A stretch of 64,000 nt of DNA from Flavobacterium johnsoniae UW101 (lineage in GTDB: Bacteria > Bacteroidota > Bacteroidia > Flavobacteriales > Flavobacteriaceae): NCBI RefSeq assembly GCF_000016645.1, contig NC_009441.1, positions 4,774,001 through 4,838,000 of the forward strand. The letters are read 5' to 3'. Shown here one piece after another: positions 16,561 through 25,385 of this stretch (its first letter is position 1; the number at the start of each line of letters is the position of its first letter). The notes beneath the pieces are model-generated. The model was not told the DNA's origin. It saw nothing but the letters and a program-made list of their open reading frames with translations, and made no database searches. The position numbers and the translations under genes were made by a program.

Positions 16561-18240
16561 GTGCAGGAAAAAACAAAATCACATCATTTTATATTCCCAA
16601 AGACTCCTACGGGCGTTGACGGACTAGACGAGATTACAGAAGGTGGTTTCCCAAAAGGGCGCCCTACTTTAATCTGCGGTGGTGCCGGCTGTGGAAAAAC
16701 ACTAATGTCAATGCAGTTCCTTATTAAAGGAATTACAGATCATAATGAAAACGGAGTTTTCATGTCCTTTGAAGAACCTTCAGATGATCTTACTTTAAAT
16801 GTAAAATCTCTTGGTTTTGACCTTGAGCAGCTTAAAAAAGATAAAAAGCTTGTAGTAGATCATGTTCGCGTAGAAAGATCAGAAATTGAAGAAGCGGGAG
16901 AATACGATCTTGACGGCTTATTTATACGATTAGGTCATGCGATCGATTCTATAAAAGCAACCCGTGTTGTTCTGGATACCATCGAATCTTTATTTGCAGG
17001 TCTTGACAATCAGGCAATACTGAGAGCCGAATTACGAAGATTATTTCATTGGCTTAAAACAAAAGGCGTTACAGCGGTTATTACAGGCGAACGCGGCGAA
17101 GCAACCTTAACCCGTCAGGGATTAGAAGAATACGTTTCTGACTGTGTTATTGTTCTCGATCATCGTGTTATAGAGCAGGTTTCGACCAGAAGACTCCGCA
17201 TTGTAAAATACAGAGGTTCTACACACGGAACAAACGAATATCCGTTTTTAATTGATGAAGAAGGTATTTCGGTACTTCCTATTACATCATTAAAACTCGA
17301 TAACGAAGTTTCATCTGATATTATTTCTACAGGAGTTCCCGGATTAAACGAAATGTTTAACAGCGGCGGATTCTATCGCGGAAGCAACATTTTAATATCT
17401 GGAACTGCCGGAACAGCAAAAACTACCGTTGCCTGCTATTTTGCCAACGAACAATGCGAAAAGAACGAAAAAACGATTTATTTCGCTTTCGAAGAATCAC
17501 CGCATCAATTGGTTCGCAACATGAAATCAATTGGTATTGATCTCGATAAACACATCAAAAAAGGCATTTTGCAAATACACTCTTCACGTCCGTCGTTAAA
17601 CGGTCTTGAACTGCATTTGCTTACCCTTCGCAAAATGATAAAAGAATTTGCACCAACCACTATTATTATTGATCCTATTAGTAACCTTATTTCGGTAGGA
17701 AGCGAACACGAAGTTCGTTCTATGCTCGTAAGGTTGATTGATATGCTAAAAGCCAATAATATTACGGCGATGTTTACGTCTTTAAACAAACAAACGGACA
17801 ATTTCAGACCAGATTTGGCCGAAGAATCTGTATCGTCACTAGTCGATACCTGGATTACCGTTCGTGATATGGAAGGCGTTGGCGAAAGAAACCGCGGCAT
17901 TTTTATTATCAAAGCCAGAGGAATGGGACATTCTAACCAGGTCAGAGAATTTGTGATCACTAATAAAGGAATTGAATTATTGGATGTAGAATTAGGTCCA
18001 CAGGGAATCCTAACCGGAGCAGCCAGAAAATCACATCAGTTTAAGAAAACCATTTCTGATATTAAGCTGCAAAATGAAATCAGCCGAAAAGACAGAGAGA
18101 TTGAACGCAAACGCAAAGTTCTTGAAGCCAATATTGAAGCGTTGAGAACCGAATTTGAATCGGCAGAAGAAGAACTGAGTATCCTTAAAGCAACAGAAGA
18201 ATTGCAGGAAAAACTGTCTTCTAAGAAAAAAGAAAATTAA
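16561..18240 (+). CDS. kaiC: KaiC-like double-RecA ATPase
   Basis: 559 aa, GTG start. It has two tandem RecA-like KaiC domains. Domain I has Walker A GGAGCGKT at residues 40-47 and the catalytic Glu pair E71-E72 (SFEEPSDDL). Domain II has GTAGTAKT at 281-288 and E311-E312 (FEESPHQL). The CII autophosphorylation loop aligns with the cyanobacterial one as [11 protein letters not shown]: Ser425-Ser426 replace the Ser/Thr pair and the preceding Thr position is Ala. A charged coiled coil (about 500-559) extends past the KaiC core. One nucleotide separates it from kaiB1. Predicted role: ATP-driven timing or signalling hub feeding the kinase and receiver encoded downstream; a true clock is unproven, and no kaiA is present. 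Confidence 0.93.
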   Translation: MQEKTKSHHFIFPKTPTGVDGLDEITEGGFPKGRPTLICGGAGCGKTLMSMQFLIKGITDHNENGVFMSFEEPSDDLTLNVKSLGFDLEQLKKDKKLVVDHVRVERSEIEEAGEYDLDGLFIRLGHAIDSIKATRVVLDTIESLFAGLDNQAILRAELRRLFHWLKTKGVTAVITGERGEATLTRQGLEEYVSDCVIVLDHRVIEQVSTRRLRIVKYRGSTHGTNEYPFLIDEEGISVLPITSLKLDNEVSSDIISTGVPGLNEMFNSGGFYRGSNILISGTAGTAKTTVACYFANEQCEKNEKTIYFAFEESPHQLVRNMKSIGIDLDKHIKKGILQIHSSRPSLNGLELHLLTLRKMIKEFAPTTIIIDPISNLISVGSEHEVRSMLVRLIDMLKANNITAMFTSLNKQTDNFRPDLAEESVSSLVDTWITVRDMEGVGERNRGIFIIKARGMGHSNQVREFVITNKGIELLDVELGPQGILTGAARKSHQFKKTISDIKLQNEISRKDREIERKRKVLEANIEALRTEFESAEEELSILKATEELQEKLSSKKKEN

Positions 18241-18241
18241 A

Positions 18242-18535
18242 ATGAAAAAAGAAGTAGCCGAATGGCAATTATTGCTCTATATAGCAGGCCAAACGCCAAA
18301 ATCGATCAAGGCGCTTGAAAACATAAAAAAGTACGCCGAAGAACATTTAAAAGGAAAATACAGCATCGAGATTATCGATTTGCTGAAGAATCCGCAATTG
18401 GCAGAAGGCGATCAAATTTTGGCTGTACCAACTTTGGTGAGAAAATTTCCTGAGCCAATACGTAAAATCATTGGTGACCTTTCTAATGAAGAAAGAGTTC
18501 TTGTAGGTCTTAATATTAAACCTATAAACACCTAA
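18242..18535 (+). CDS. kaiB: KaiB-like protein, first copy
   Basis: 97 aa thioredoxin-like KaiB. The conserved stretch runs [19 protein letters not shown], then [29 protein letters not shown] and [18 protein letters not shown], very close to cyanobacterial KaiB and including the cis-Pro region. KaiB binds the KaiC CI ring and, in cyanobacteria, switches fold to do so. It is 1 nt after kaiC and 2 nt before a second KaiB gene. This copy keeps more of the canonical KaiB sequence than the next one. Confidence 0.93.
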   Translation: MKKEVAEWQLLLYIAGQTPKSIKALENIKKYAEEHLKGKYSIEIIDLLKNPQLAEGDQILAVPTLVRKFPEPIRKIIGDLSNEERVLVGLNIKPINT

Positions 18536-18537
18536 TT

Positions 18538-18837
18538 ATGGAAGATTCATCTGATGGCACAAGTACAACCAAACACAAATTCATGCTTTTTGTTTCAGGT
18601 ATGTCTGTTAAATCAGGACATGCAATCGAGAATTTACGCAAAATATGCGACACTTATCTAAACAATAATTATGAATTAGAAATAATAGATATAAGCCGTG
18701 ATAAGGAACAAGCCGTAATTCATCAAATTGTGGCAATCCCAACATTAATCAAAGTTTATCCAGAACCCAAAAGAATCATACTGGGAGATCTGTCAGATAA
18801 AGAAAAGGTTTTATATATACTAAATATAGGCGCATAG
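18538..18837 (+). CDS. kaiB: KaiB-like protein, second copy
   Basis: 99 aa paralogue of the preceding gene. It shares FMLFVSGMSVKSGHAIENLRK, ELEIIDISRDKEQAV, IVAIPTLIKVYPEP and RIILGDLSDKEKVL, but the NPQLAE loop has become KEQAVI and the N-terminus carries extra polar residues (MEDSSDGTSTTK). The divergence suggests the two KaiBs do different jobs, for example one binding KaiC and one binding the kinase, which is inference. It is followed after 1 nt by the kinase gene. Confidence 0.9.
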   Translation: MEDSSDGTSTTKHKFMLFVSGMSVKSGHAIENLRKICDTYLNNNYELEIIDISRDKEQAVIHQIVAIPTLIKVYPEPKRIILGDLSDKEKVLYILNIGA

Positions 18838-18838
18838 T

Positions 18839-20095
18839 TTGAAGAGCAAAGAAATAAATATAGAATCATTACTCGCAGAAATAGAATCATTAAAGGAAGA
18901 ACTTTATGAATCTAACAGCATCGTCAATGCCATAAAACAAGGAGATGTAGATGCTTTGGTAGTGAATAACAATGGAGTTCCTGAACTTTATTCTCTGGAA
19001 ACGGCAGATTATACGTACCGTCTTCTTATAGAAAAGTTCCGGCAGGGTGCGCTTAGTATTTCGCGCAACGGACTCATATTGTATTGCAACGACTATTTTT
19101 CAGAACTGGTCGGCATTCCTTCAGAGCAGATTATAGGGACGTATTTAAACGAATATTTTGATAATCCCACGCAGTTTGTACAGATTATTCAGGCGCTTCG
19201 ATACGGAATCGCCACACACGAAATCTTTTTTAAATCCAATAACGAAAAAAAAACTTTTCCGGCTTATATCGCCTTAACCGATCTCGAACCCTCCGTAGAA
19301 GCCATTGGAATCGTAATTACAGATTTAACCGAAAAGAAAAAACACGAAGAAGCTTTAATTCGTCATCAAGAAGAATTAGAAGAAAAAATCAAAGAGTTAA
19401 ACCGAATCAACACCAATCTCGAAGAGTTTATTCACGTAATCTCGCACGATTTAAAAGAACCGCTCCGAAAAATTGTAATGCACAATGACAGAATCGACGG
19501 AAGTTATCTTTCTGAAACCGATGCCAAATCAATGAACGTTCTAAAATCATCGGCCTTGCGATTGAATTCACTGGTTGATGATTTGGTGCAGTATTCGTCG
19601 CACACCGCGCAGGAAGAACGAACCGAAATTAATCTCGCTTCGATAATTGCCGAAGTCATCGAAGATCTCGAAATTATAATTACCGATAAAAAAGCCGAAA
19701 TTCAAATAGGAAAACTTCCCGCCATAAAAGCCTCTAAAGTTCAAATCCGCCAGCTTTTTGGCAACCTCATTACCAACGCCATAAAATACAGCAAAGAAGC
19801 CGTTGCGCCGTTTATAGAAATTTACCAGGCCGAAAATTTAAATGTTGAAATGCCAAATCAAAATGCTAAATTTGTAAAGATTCAAATAAAAGACAACGGA
19901 ATTGGCATGGAGTCGAGCCATCTTCTTAAAATCTTTACCATTTTTCAGCGCCTTCACGCCCGAAACGAATATTCAGGAAACGGAATTGGCCTTGCAATTT
20001 GTAAAAAAATTATGGAAAACCACTCCGGAAACATAACCGTCGAAAGCACGCTCAACGAAGGCACAACATTTAATCTTTACTTTCCAATTGTATAA
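18839..20095 (+). CDS. PAS-domain sensor histidine kinase of the Kai operon
   Basis: 418 aa; starts at a TTG one base after the kaiB2 stop, with no better ATG near. An N-terminal coiled coil (about 5-30) and a GDVDALVV stretch lead to a PAS domain (about 60-165, ISRNGLILYCNDYFSELVGI). After a linker coiled coil comes the HisKA box with His203 in HVISHDLKEPLRK, then the ATPase with LITNAIKYS (N box), KDNGIGM (G1) and GNGIGLAICKKI (G2). There are no membrane helices, so it is cytoplasmic. Its place suggests it reads KaiC state, like SasA in cyanobacteria, but it lacks a SasA-type KaiB-like domain; the separate KaiB2 might fill that role. Confidence 0.92.
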   Translation: MKSKEINIESLLAEIESLKEELYESNSIVNAIKQGDVDALVVNNNGVPELYSLETADYTYRLLIEKFRQGALSISRNGLILYCNDYFSELVGIPSEQIIGTYLNEYFDNPTQFVQIIQALRYGIATHEIFFKSNNEKKTFPAYIALTDLEPSVEAIGIVITDLTEKKKHEEALIRHQEELEEKIKELNRINTNLEEFIHVISHDLKEPLRKIVMHNDRIDGSYLSETDAKSMNVLKSSALRLNSLVDDLVQYSSHTAQEERTEINLASIIAEVIEDLEIIITDKKAEIQIGKLPAIKASKVQIRQLFGNLITNAIKYSKEAVAPFIEIYQAENLNVEMPNQNAKFVKIQIKDNGIGMESSHLLKIFTIFQRLHARNEYSGNGIGLAICKKIMENHSGNITVESTLNEGTTFNLYFPIV

Positions 20096-20096
20096 A

Positions 20097-20501
20097 ATGC
20101 CACAAAAAAACAACCTGCATATCATAATCGCAGAAGATGACTTTGATGACGCTGACGTTATCTGCGAAACCTTCAACCAAAACCCCAATTTTGGCAAAGT
20201 AAGCCTTGTAGCCAATGGTGAAGAACTGCTCAATTACCTAAAAAACGCATCAAACGAAAGCCCAGACGTAATCCTGACCGACATTAACATGCCTATTGTC
20301 GATGGCATAGAAGCCTTACAACAAATTTTAAACAACTCAGACTTAAAAAACATTCCCTGTTTTGTATATTCTACAAGTATAAATCCCTCATACAAAGAAA
20401 AATGCGACGATCTGGGCGTAAAAGCCTATCTTATAAAACCTTATTCTTTTGAGGCTTTTGCCGAAATTCCAAAAACCATTTTGAGTATTATACAAGCCTA
20501 G
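20097..20501 (+). CDS. Single-domain response regulator (Rcp1/CheY-like)
   Basis: 134 aa from the ATG at 20097 (MPQKNNLHIIIAEDD), one base after the kinase stop; a TTG nine bases earlier overlaps the kinase and is less likely. It is a lone receiver with acidic pair EDD, phospho-acceptor Asp62 in VILTDINMPIVDG, Ser in FVYSTSI and Lys in AYLIKPYS. There is no output domain, so it acts through protein contacts. It is the last gene of the Kai operon and the expected phosphate acceptor of the PAS kinase. The following gap has no clear terminator. Confidence 0.92.
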   Translation: MPQKNNLHIIIAEDDFDDADVICETFNQNPNFGKVSLVANGEELLNYLKNASNESPDVILTDINMPIVDGIEALQQILNNSDLKNIPCFVYSTSINPSYKEKCDDLGVKAYLIKPYSFEAFAEIPKTILSIIQA

Positions 20502-20758
20502 GTTTTCATTTCCATTTCATATCTTCGTATTTGATTTTTAAGGAGCTGATTCCTGCTTTTCACTATATCTTTTGTGGTGAACCCCACCACAAAAGGATGT
20601 CGTTACAATCAGGGCTAGCACTCATTTTCATAAGAGAATTTTCTGGAAATTTGATTTAAAGACAAAAACTTAAAAGAAATATTTTTCTTACAATTAAAAA
20701 CATTTTTGATATCTTTACAGTCCTAATAGTTAAGATATGATATCAGAAAAAAAGTTTG

Positions 20759-20834
20759 CCCGTGTGGTATGGTGGCGGTATTGGAAACAACTGCAACGCT
20801 CTCTTAACAGCGTAGGACACCTAAGTCACGCGGG
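20759..20834 (+). ncRNA. tRNA-like structured element of 76 nt, unassigned
   Basis: CCCGTGTG (20759-20766) pairs with CACGCGGG (20827-20834) with one G-U, spanning 76 nt. Inside are a D-arm-like GGTGGCGGTATTGG and an anticodon-arm-like ACGCTCTCTTAACAGCGT with 5-bp stem and 8-nt loop. The loop size and lack of a normal T arm argue against a working tRNA. It could be a decayed tRNA, a phage-type tRNA-like RNA or a 5' leader of the small gene starting 24 nt later. The rest of the gap 20502-20758 shows nothing I can support. Confidence 0.35.
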
Positions 20835-20858
20835 TTTCATTTCCATAAAGTTAAGATT

Positions 20859-21092
20859 ATGAGTACCAAAACCCTTTCTAAAGAAACCGAAATCAGGCTT
20901 ACCAATTTCTTTAATCAAACCGTAACGCCAGAACAAATGGCAAAAGCTTTAAGGCAGGTAAATTTTGTTCTTTCGTTAAGTTTAATAAGAGAAAACGAAA
21001 CCCTGCATCAAGAAATACCCAAACTCGAAAACAGCTTTTACTGGCTCAATGAACTAGCCGAAATTTTAAATCCTTATCTGGATGTAGAATAA
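20859..21092 (+). CDS. Small hypothetical protein
   Basis: 77 aa, acidic and mostly helical by composition (MSTKTLSKETEIRLTNFFNQ ... LAEILNPYLDVE). No signal peptide, membrane segment or motif is recognisable. It begins 24 nt after the tRNA-like element and is followed by a strong terminator, so it is probably a short single-gene transcript with a structured leader. It reads like a real gene: good Met start, codon use like its neighbours, and no overlap with other frames. Function unknown. Confidence 0.65.
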   Translation: MSTKTLSKETEIRLTNFFNQTVTPEQMAKALRQVNFVLSLSLIRENETLHQEIPKLENSFYWLNELAEILNPYLDVE

Positions 21093-21113
21093 AATTATAC
21101 TGCATTTCAAATT

Positions 21114-21150
21114 AAAACCCTTGATCTTAAAAAGATTGAGGGTTTTGTTT
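21114..21150 (+). terminator. Rho-independent terminator
   Basis: AAAACCCTTGATCTT pairs with AAGATTGAGGGTTTT (two mismatches) across a short A loop and is followed by GTTTTTTTG. It ends the small gene at 20859-21092. The remaining gap to 21408 shows no further feature. Confidence 0.8.
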
Positions 21151-21408
21151 TTTTGTCAAAAACCGTCTTTTTGATTAAATCTTCCCAAAGCTGAAAACTA
21201 AAAAAAAGCTTATTCTGATACTTTTATGCCGTTTAGGGGTATATTTTGTAATTCACTTCCCTATAATTTTATAGCCAATACTGCATAACAAATTCTTCGA
21301 ATACCTATTTCGTAGAAAATCCAACTACAAATATTACGAAATATTCTAATTCTTTTCTTCAAAAGAATCTGGAATAACAATCTATTGTATCAAATCAAAA
21401 AATAAATA

Positions 21409-21804
21409 ATGAGCTTTTTAGCAAAACTACAAATTGACGGAGAAGAATTTAATGTGCTTGATTTTAATATAAAATTCTGGCAGAAAATTGACGGATTAAA
21501 TAAACCCGTTGGAAACGCCAAAGGAGGCACAATAAAAATAAGTATCGAGGCCAGCCAAAGCACCAGTTTTTTATCCTGGATGTTAAGCGGTGATTTAACC
21601 AAAAACGGCAAAATTATTTTTTTTAGAAGAGATGCCATGAGCAAAATGAGGGAATTAACTTTTGATAAAGCCTACTGCATTTCTTATAACGAAGAATTTA
21701 AAAGTACAACCCAAACCCCAATGCTTATTTCAATGGAATTAACGGCTAAGCAACTGGTTTTTGGAGATGCCGACTTTTCTAAAAAATGGATTTCACTTAA
21801 CTAA
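21409..21804 (+). CDS. tssD: Type VI secretion tube protein TssD (Hcp-like)
   Basis: 131 aa. MSFLAKLQIDGEEFNVLDF, the KPVGNAKGGTIKISIEA turn and LISMELTAKQLVFGD match the Bacteroidota T6SS subtype iii tube protein. Hcp rings stack into the inner tube that carries effectors. It stands 27 nt upstream of vgrG. No sheath, baseplate or ATPase gene is in the window, so this is an orphan cargo cluster relying on a T6SS elsewhere, or on a locus outside the window. Start chosen at the ATG just after an A/T-rich leader. Confidence 0.93.
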   Translation: MSFLAKLQIDGEEFNVLDFNIKFWQKIDGLNKPVGNAKGGTIKISIEASQSTSFLSWMLSGDLTKNGKIIFFRRDAMSKMRELTFDKAYCISYNEEFKSTTQTPMLISMELTAKQLVFGDADFSKKWISLN

Positions 21805-21831
21805 ATCAAACTTATTTTTATACACCAAACC

Positions 21832-23640
21832 ATGTCACATTTTTCAGAACAAGTACAAATTACGATAGAAGGTTTTTCTCAAAATGTTATTTATTACAAT
21901 CTTCAACTGTCTCAAAAAATGGCCGATCATCACCATTTTTCTTTCTTTTGGCAGTATACCGGAAAACCTATTATAGAACCTCAGGATCAAGAAAAAGCAT
22001 TTAGTAATTATATAGGCAGTGAAGTAATTTTTACCTTCAAAGTAAATGGCATCAGGCTCATGTCTAAAGGAAGAATTACAAAATTAGGTTCTCTAGACGA
22101 AGACGGAAGCCCGGCCGGACTTCAGGTTTCGGGAATCAGTCATACCATTACGCTTGACGACATGCCAAAATCCCGAATATTCCTTGAAAAAAATCTACAG
22201 CAAATTGGACTCGAAATTTTTGCCGAAGAAAGTTCTGGAGAATTCTATCAGCGCGAATCTATTGTTCCTACTTATACAAAAGAATTTAAATTTAAAACCC
22301 AGTATAACGAAACCAATTTTGATTTCCTTAAGCGTCTTTCTCAACGTTATGCGCAATGGTTTTATTTTGACGGAATGCGCATGCAGTTCGGAAAAATTAA
22401 AAATACCAACATCAGGCTTATAAACGAATCCTCGCTTCATAACTTTAGTATCGAAGCCAATTTGGTTTCGCAAAAAACTTCATTCAGCGGTTACGATTAT
22501 ACTACTGCGTCTAATTTAAAAAACGGTGCCGAAAAAACTTCACAAGGAAGCAGGGACAGGTTTGCTTCTATTGCCAATTTTAAACAACCTTATATTGTTC
22601 GTCCGGGATTAGAAAACGGTGCTTATACCAACAATGCCCAAAACAAACAAGATATTGAAGAAATGGTAAAAATGCAGACAGCCGGGCACGATGCCAACAG
22701 CATATTTTACAGCGGTACCTCCTACCTGCCTATAGGTTTAGGCCAGACTTTTACCATAGAAAACAAAACCGTAGAACATCATTTACTGGCAATTGAAATT
22801 GTACACCGCTCTGAAGTAAACGGAAATTACACCTGCGAATTCAAAGCCATTCCTGCCGATGTTGCCGCGCCGCATTATACTAATGTAAATGCATTTGCTG
22901 CTGCCGAAAGTCAGTCGGCTAAAGTAATTGATAACAATGACCCCGAAAAACTCGGACGTGTAAAAGTACAGTACAATTGGTATACTTATGCTTCTAAAAG
23001 CGAATGGATGCGTGTTGCACAATCGTACGGAGGTTCAGGAAAAGGAAATTATTTCAAACCCGAAATTGGCGAAGAAGTTCAGGTAAGTTTTGAAGGCAGT
23101 AATACCGACTGTCCGTACGTATCTGCCTGTTTCTATAACGGAATGGAAAAACCAGATTTTTTTGATCCCAAAAATTTAATTAAAGGTTTAAAAATGAGAT
23201 TTGGGCAAATGCTCAAATTCGTCGAAAAAGCAGGAATCTGGCTTTCTGACCCTAGCGGAAATGAAATTCATCTAGACGAAGAGAACAAAAACATAAATGC
23301 CACAACGCCGGAAACTTTTACCATTAGAGCTAAAAATATTGTTTTTGAGGCAACGGAAAGTATTACGGTAAAAGCGGGAACTAATATTCTCGAAACTGCG
23401 GGCATAAACAAAACTTTACAGGTTGGAGGGATTTTAGATACGAGTGTTGGAGGTAATAAAATCTTAAATGTTATAGGAGATTACAATGCTAATGTTGAAG
23501 GAGATCATAACTCTGATATTAAAAAAGATTATAATACTGCCAGTAATGGAACAATAACTTCCAGTAGTGAAGAATCTTACGAAATACATTCAAAAAAGAA
23601 TATTAAAAATAACAGCAGTGAAAATACTACCCAAAATTAA
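21832..23640 (+). CDS. vgrG: T6SS spike protein VgrG (TssI)
   Basis: 602 aa. The N-terminal gp27-like part (about 1-340, with YTGKPIIEPQDQE and RLSQRYAQWFYFDGM) leads into the gp5 OB-fold (DNNDPEKLGRVKVQYNWYT, GKGNYFKPEIGEEVQVSFEGSN) at about 365-440. The C-terminal beta-spike has repeats such as VGGNKILNVIGDYNANVEGD (about 525-560). The last 30 residues are Ser/Asn-rich and divergent, as expected where cargo adaptors differ. It precedes the small adaptor candidate by 6 nt. Confidence 0.94.
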   Translation: MSHFSEQVQITIEGFSQNVIYYNLQLSQKMADHHHFSFFWQYTGKPIIEPQDQEKAFSNYIGSEVIFTFKVNGIRLMSKGRITKLGSLDEDGSPAGLQVSGISHTITLDDMPKSRIFLEKNLQQIGLEIFAEESSGEFYQRESIVPTYTKEFKFKTQYNETNFDFLKRLSQRYAQWFYFDGMRMQFGKIKNTNIRLINESSLHNFSIEANLVSQKTSFSGYDYTTASNLKNGAEKTSQGSRDRFASIANFKQPYIVRPGLENGAYTNNAQNKQDIEEMVKMQTAGHDANSIFYSGTSYLPIGLGQTFTIENKTVEHHLLAIEIVHRSEVNGNYTCEFKAIPADVAAPHYTNVNAFAAAESQSAKVIDNNDPEKLGRVKVQYNWYTYASKSEWMRVAQSYGGSGKGNYFKPEIGEEVQVSFEGSNTDCPYVSACFYNGMEKPDFFDPKNLIKGLKMRFGQMLKFVEKAGIWLSDPSGNEIHLDEENKNINATTPETFTIRAKNIVFEATESITVKAGTNILETAGINKTLQVGGILDTSVGGNKILNVIGDYNANVEGDHNSDIKKDYNTASNGTITSSSEESYEIHSKKNIKNNSSENTTQN

Positions 23641-23646
23641 TTTGTT

Positions 23647-23994
23647 ATGATAAAAACAGTTGGCGGAGTAGACTTAACACTTAAACCTGACGGAAGTGTT
23701 TGGATTTATCGTAATACAAAAAATAAAGCGTCTTTTATGGTAAACGATAATGGAGAAGTTAGTTATGACGATCCTTTTGGTAATTACATGACAAGTTCAC
23801 CTCAGCAGATTAGAATTAATTTTGAACATTTTGTATTAAAAAACTATGGAGACGAAATAAGAAGATCAGACGGAACAAGAATGTTAATGATGCCTAAAAA
23901 AGATATTCAGGAAATCGCCAATAAAACTTTTTATGCAGATGATCAGTTTCATGTTATCGACTTTTTAACTTTTATCATAACCGAAGAAAAATAA
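23647..23994 (+). CDS. Small T6SS-associated protein, adaptor or chaperone candidate
   Basis: 115 aa with no family I recognise. The sequence alternates turns and strands (MIKTVGGVDLTLKPDGSVW, YDDPFGNYMTSSPQQIR) like a small beta-rich domain, ending in a helical VIDFLTFIITEEK. There is no signal peptide. Its place between vgrG and the effector candidate, with 6-nt and 5-nt gaps, suggests it loads or caps the effector on the spike. This is inference from position only. Confidence 0.6.
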   Translation: MIKTVGGVDLTLKPDGSVWIYRNTKNKASFMVNDNGEVSYDDPFGNYMTSSPQQIRINFEHFVLKNYGDEIRRSDGTRMLMMPKKDIQEIANKTFYADDQFHVIDFLTFIITEEK

Positions 23995-23999
23995 ATACT

Positions 24000-25385
24000 A
24001 TGTCATTTAATTTAAGAGTAAAAGGAAATATTACAACCAAAGTAGGCGGTACGACAAGAATGTATGCCAAAGAAGGAGTTGAAATAAATTCAAAAGGAAG
24101 CATTAATTATTATGCTCCAGAATACAGTTATGGCGAACCAGAAGATCCGCCAATAAAAATAATAGAAGGAGCTGTTAAAGAAATTGAGCTTTTAACAGCT
24201 TTAGATCAGGGATCTGATAATGCTAAATCAGATAAATCTCAGCCCGGAATGATTTTTGGCAATACCTATCATTTCAAAGTGAAAAGTTATATAAAAAATC
24301 CTCCCGTAAATCTGTCAGAGATTAAATGGATGCTAAAATATCACAGCCTTTCTCAAAACAAGTGGCTCGAAATACCTCTTTCTGCAAAAGGAGATTCTGT
24401 AAAAATCACACTGAATGACGAAGATATGTGTGGACGCTATATTTATGTTCGTGCCTATGTAAGTAATCCAGAAACTGAAGCTGAATATAAAGAATGGATG
24501 CATAATCGCTTTAGATGGTTTAATAGATTAAAAATACATCAGCAAATAAAAGATCGCGTTAAAGATCCTTGGAAAATAAGCCAAGAATATAGTTCACTTT
24601 GTGGAATGGCAGCTTTGTTCTATATCATGATAAAACGTGATCCAAAAGCTTATGAAAAGTTGGCAAAGCAATTGTTTAGAACAGGACAATACAAAATAGA
24701 TACTTATATTATAAAGCCTCATGAAAAAGCTTTAAGCATGTATGAAACCAAAACTACAGATGCTAATTACAAATCTATGGGAATGCAGGAAATTGACTGG
24801 ATAGTATTGGCAACCACCCGAAGCGGAGAAAGCTTAAATGATCAGTTTGTTTATAACGGTTTTGAAAATAGTGATATGGATATGATAAAAGCTGTTAACT
24901 GGCCTGATATGCTTACTAGAATGTGCAAAGAAGTAGCAGGCTATGCAAATGCAGAATCATTTGGGTTAAATTTATTATCTATTAAGGATAAAAAAGGAAT
25001 TGGAGCAAAAGCTCATGATTATGTTTCTAATTCTGATTTATTAGAACTTCAAACAATTAATAAAAAATACAATGCAGGACATACTATTTTAATGATGATA
25101 GATTCTGATATGATTGAAGATGTTTCAAGTTACAATCCTAAAAATCTAACTACAAATTCGCATTGGGTTGTTTATGAAGGAGGATTAAACTTTCTAGAAG
25201 TAGGCGACAATAAATTTGTACATTTTAATATTTATACTTGGGGATTGGATTTTAAAAATGATTATCTCCCACAGTCAAGGGACAAAAAAGAAGTTCCTTC
25301 AAAATATAATTTTCTATACTCTCCTTACAGTATTGATGTCGAATCATTTAAATCTAATTATTATGGATACATTGAAGTTTATTAG
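24000..25385 (+). CDS. Candidate T6SS effector with Cys/His peptidase-like C-terminus
   Basis: 461 aa, three parts visible. Residues 1-40 (LRVKGNITTKVGGTTRMYAK) repeat the spike style of the VgrG tail and may dock there. Residues about 50-165 look like an Ig-like fold (IKWMLKYHSLSQNKW, CGRYIYVRAYVS). The C-terminal half has Cys201 in EYSSLCGMAALFY and His388 in NSHWVVYEGG, followed by HFNIYTWG, the order seen in papain-like C39 or NlpC-like hydrolases. No family is confirmed. Its 3' end overlaps by 23 bp a lipoprotein gene, the likely immunity protein, which points to a periplasmic target such as peptidoglycan. Confidence 0.65.
   Translation: MSFNLRVKGNITTKVGGTTRMYAKEGVEINSKGSINYYAPEYSYGEPEDPPIKIIEGAVKEIELLTALDQGSDNAKSDKSQPGMIFGNTYHFKVKSYIKNPPVNLSEIKWMLKYHSLSQNKWLEIPLSAKGDSVKITLNDEDMCGRYIYVRAYVSNPETEAEYKEWMHNRFRWFNRLKIHQQIKDRVKDPWKISQEYSSLCGMAALFYIMIKRDPKAYEKLAKQLFRTGQYKIDTYIIKPHEKALSMYETKTTDANYKSMGMQEIDWIVLATTRSGESLNDQFVYNGFENSDMDMIKAVNWPDMLTRMCKEVAGYANAESFGLNLLSIKDKKGIGAKAHDYVSNSDLLELQTINKKYNAGHTILMMIDSDMIEDVSSYNPKNLTTNSHWVVYEGGLNFLEVGDNKFVHFNIYTWGLDFKNDYLPQSRDKKEVPSKYNFLYSPYSIDVESFKSNYYGYIEVY

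Noticed and set aside
20759..20834. Calling a standard tRNA
   Set aside because: Anticodon loop of 8 nt and no T arm; only a tRNA-like fold is supportable.
25216..25362. Extended N-terminus for the immunity lipoprotein
   Set aside because: It runs inside the effector frame and would put about 49 residues ahead of a clear lipoprotein signal.
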